Of a stretch of 21,307 nucleotides of DNA, positions 20,547 to 21,307 are shown piece after piece. The notes under the pieces are model-generated. The model ran no database searches, had not been told where the DNA came from, and saw only the letters and a program-made list of their open reading frames with translations. The stretch's first letter is position 1, and every line of letters starts with the position of its first letter. The DNA lies in the IMG/VR virus record IMGVR_UViG_3300044678_001478, positions 1 through 21,307 of that record; one strand, given 5' to 3'. A program made the translations under genes and the position numbers. Source of the DNA: a virus.

Positions 20547-21307
20547 GTCTGAATTACTGACAGATGTCAGTAATTCCGCCTCCTCTGGCCGCATCGGGAT
20601 CGATCCCGGTAGCGTGTCGATTCGCACCTCGTAATGACGTGCGGTTGTGCGCGGGTCGGTATGCAATCCGCGTCGGCGCGCCTCCTCGAGCGTGGCTGCC
20701 TGGTTGAGGCTCGTCTTGCGCAGATCCCTCATCTGCCAGTCGATGAAGGCTTCGCCAATATCTTCCCTCGCCTTGATTCTGGCGTCGTCGAATCGATTGC
20801 GCAACATGGCGTGGGTTACTCGCTGGCCCTCGTCCGTCTGCAGCAGCCAGGGGCCGGTCGCCTTCCGCTTGCGTTCCTTCAGTTCCTCGATCAGCGCCTT
20901 CAGGTCGCGCTCGACGGCCATCAGGCCGAGCGTTCCCGTCTTGGTCGATCGGTACCGCAGTGCATCCTTCTTGTCGCCGTCAGTCACCACGTCTGTGCGC
21001 ATGATTCTGGTGATGTCGCTGACCCGTTGGCCGATGACGATGTCCAGACGCATCCAGTCTCGCAGCACCTGGTCGCCGCGATCGTAGATCGCCCAGAACA
21101 TTTCCGCCGTGACCAGGACTGTGCGCACTTCTTCGGCGTAGCCTTCGACGCCGGTGCAAGGGTTGGGTAGGTCCGTCTTGCCGCGTGATCGCGCCCAGTT
21201 CCACATGCGCGAGAGCGTGGCCTTGATGCGGTTGGCCAGCACCGGCGTGCCGGCCAGTTCGTCAAGCAGCTTGCCGACGTGTACCGGCTTGATCGTGGCC
21301 ATGGGCG
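20532..21307 (-). CDS. Tyrosine integrase, N-terminus beyond window
   Basis: The minus-strand frame runs off the right edge; 256 residues are visible from an internal Met. The start of this part (KLLDELAGTPVLANRIKATL, then MWNWARSRG) belongs to the core-binding domain, so about 100 N-terminal residues are missing. Catalytic residues in visible numbering are Arg93 (VIGQRVSDI), Lys121 (YRSTKTG), Arg195 in MRDLRKTS (the usual His is Arg192, a known variation), His214 (GLHTDPRTTARHY) and Tyr224 as nucleophile. It should integrate and excise the phage at the adjacent att site. It converges on the tRNA-like/terminator region, and its last codons cross the 26-bp palindrome and T-run, so the C-terminal SVSNSDKKTG is dictated by att DNA. 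Confidence 0.92.
   Translation of the reverse strand, partial: PMATIKPVHVGKLLDELAGTPVLANRIKATLSRMWNWARSRGKTDLPNPCTGVEGYAEEVRTVLVTAEMFWAIYDRGDQVLRDWMRLDIVIGQRVSDITRIMRTDVVTDGDKKDALRYRSTKTGTLGLMAVERDLKALIEELKERKRKATGPWLLQTDEGQRVTHAMLRNRFDDARIKAREDIGEAFIDWQMRDLRKTSLNQAATLEEARRRGLHTDPRTTARHYEVRIDTLPGSIPMRPEEAELLTSVSNSDKKTG
20551..20576. repeat. 26-bp palindrome made of motif copies 3 and 4
   Basis: GAATTACTGACA (20551-20562), two bases GA, then the exact reverse complement TGTCAGTAATTC (20565-20576). It lies inside the last codons of the integrase gene. Together with copies 1 and 2 it frames the tRNA-like core and is a candidate arm-binding or excisionase/operator site. Confidence 0.85.

Larger units (their letters stand above)
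20357..20576. other. Probable phage attachment site (attP-like) region
   Basis: A tRNA-like core (20436-20507) is flanked on the left by motif copies 1 and 2 (+ then -) and on the right by copies 3 and 4 (- then +), next to the integrase 3' end. A core with arm sites on both sides is the layout of attP; a prophage end would normally have arms on the phage side only. Phage-type genes lie on both sides, in agreement with this reading. Confidence 0.6.

Noticed and set aside
20357-20576. CRISPR array from the four 12-bp repeats
   Set aside because: Repeats are too short, alternate in orientation and have unequal spacing; they fit arm-type att sites or operators.

Overview
The window is a continuous stretch of a temperate siphovirus (long, non-contractile tail, HK97-type capsid). 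It runs from the head genes through the tail, lysis and anti-defence genes to an attachment site and a tyrosine integrase. DNA is GC-rich with strong G/C third-position bias, and the connector, tail-tube and tail-tip families are typical of phages of Beta- and Gammaproteobacteria. A high-GC betaproteobacterial host is my best guess; the sequence does not prove it. Terminase and portal are not present and presumably lie to the left; early and lysogeny-control genes are probably beyond the right edge.

Layout. 1-4250: a truncated virion-type protein, an Ala/Gly-rich repeat protein, the prohead protease, the major capsid protein and a small conserved head-region protein. 4300-6420: head-tail joining genes (a gp6-like connector with an inserted Ig-like domain, head closure, HK97 gp10-like, tail terminator). 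6430-14565: tail genes (tube, a G/GT-type chaperone pair with a canonical -1 slippery heptamer, tape measure, distal tail and tip proteins, NlpC/P60-like protein, tip attachment protein J). 14577-16300: fibre and accessory genes. 16296-18113: lysis cassette (membrane protein, holin-like protein, a 38-residue membrane peptide, CHAP-like endolysin, separate Rz/Rz1 spanins). All genes to this point are on the plus strand, mostly overlapping or closely spaced.

18114-20365 is accessory and looks like an anti-defence region: a D12-class adenine methyltransferase behind a strongly structured leader, a DUF6900-like small protein, a conserved small accessory protein, and a compact operon. That operon has a strong promoter carrying two perfect palindromes, an unrecognised 100-residue acidic protein, and an HTH protein that closely resembles the anti-CRISPR-associated regulator Aca2. 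This is the classic arrangement of an anti-CRISPR locus, so the 100-residue protein is a strong guilt-by-association anti-CRISPR candidate.

20357-20576 holds a tRNA-Thr(CGT)-like core and terminator flanked on both sides by copies of a 12-bp motif (four in all), next to an integrase on the minus strand. Phage-type genes on both sides and arm-like repeats on both sides suggest an intact attP, i.e. the circular or virion form (or a tandem junction) rather than a simple prophage end.

A second unexpected pattern is a dispersed 25-bp repeat with four copies in three unrelated genes. The copies differ only at two adjacent positions.
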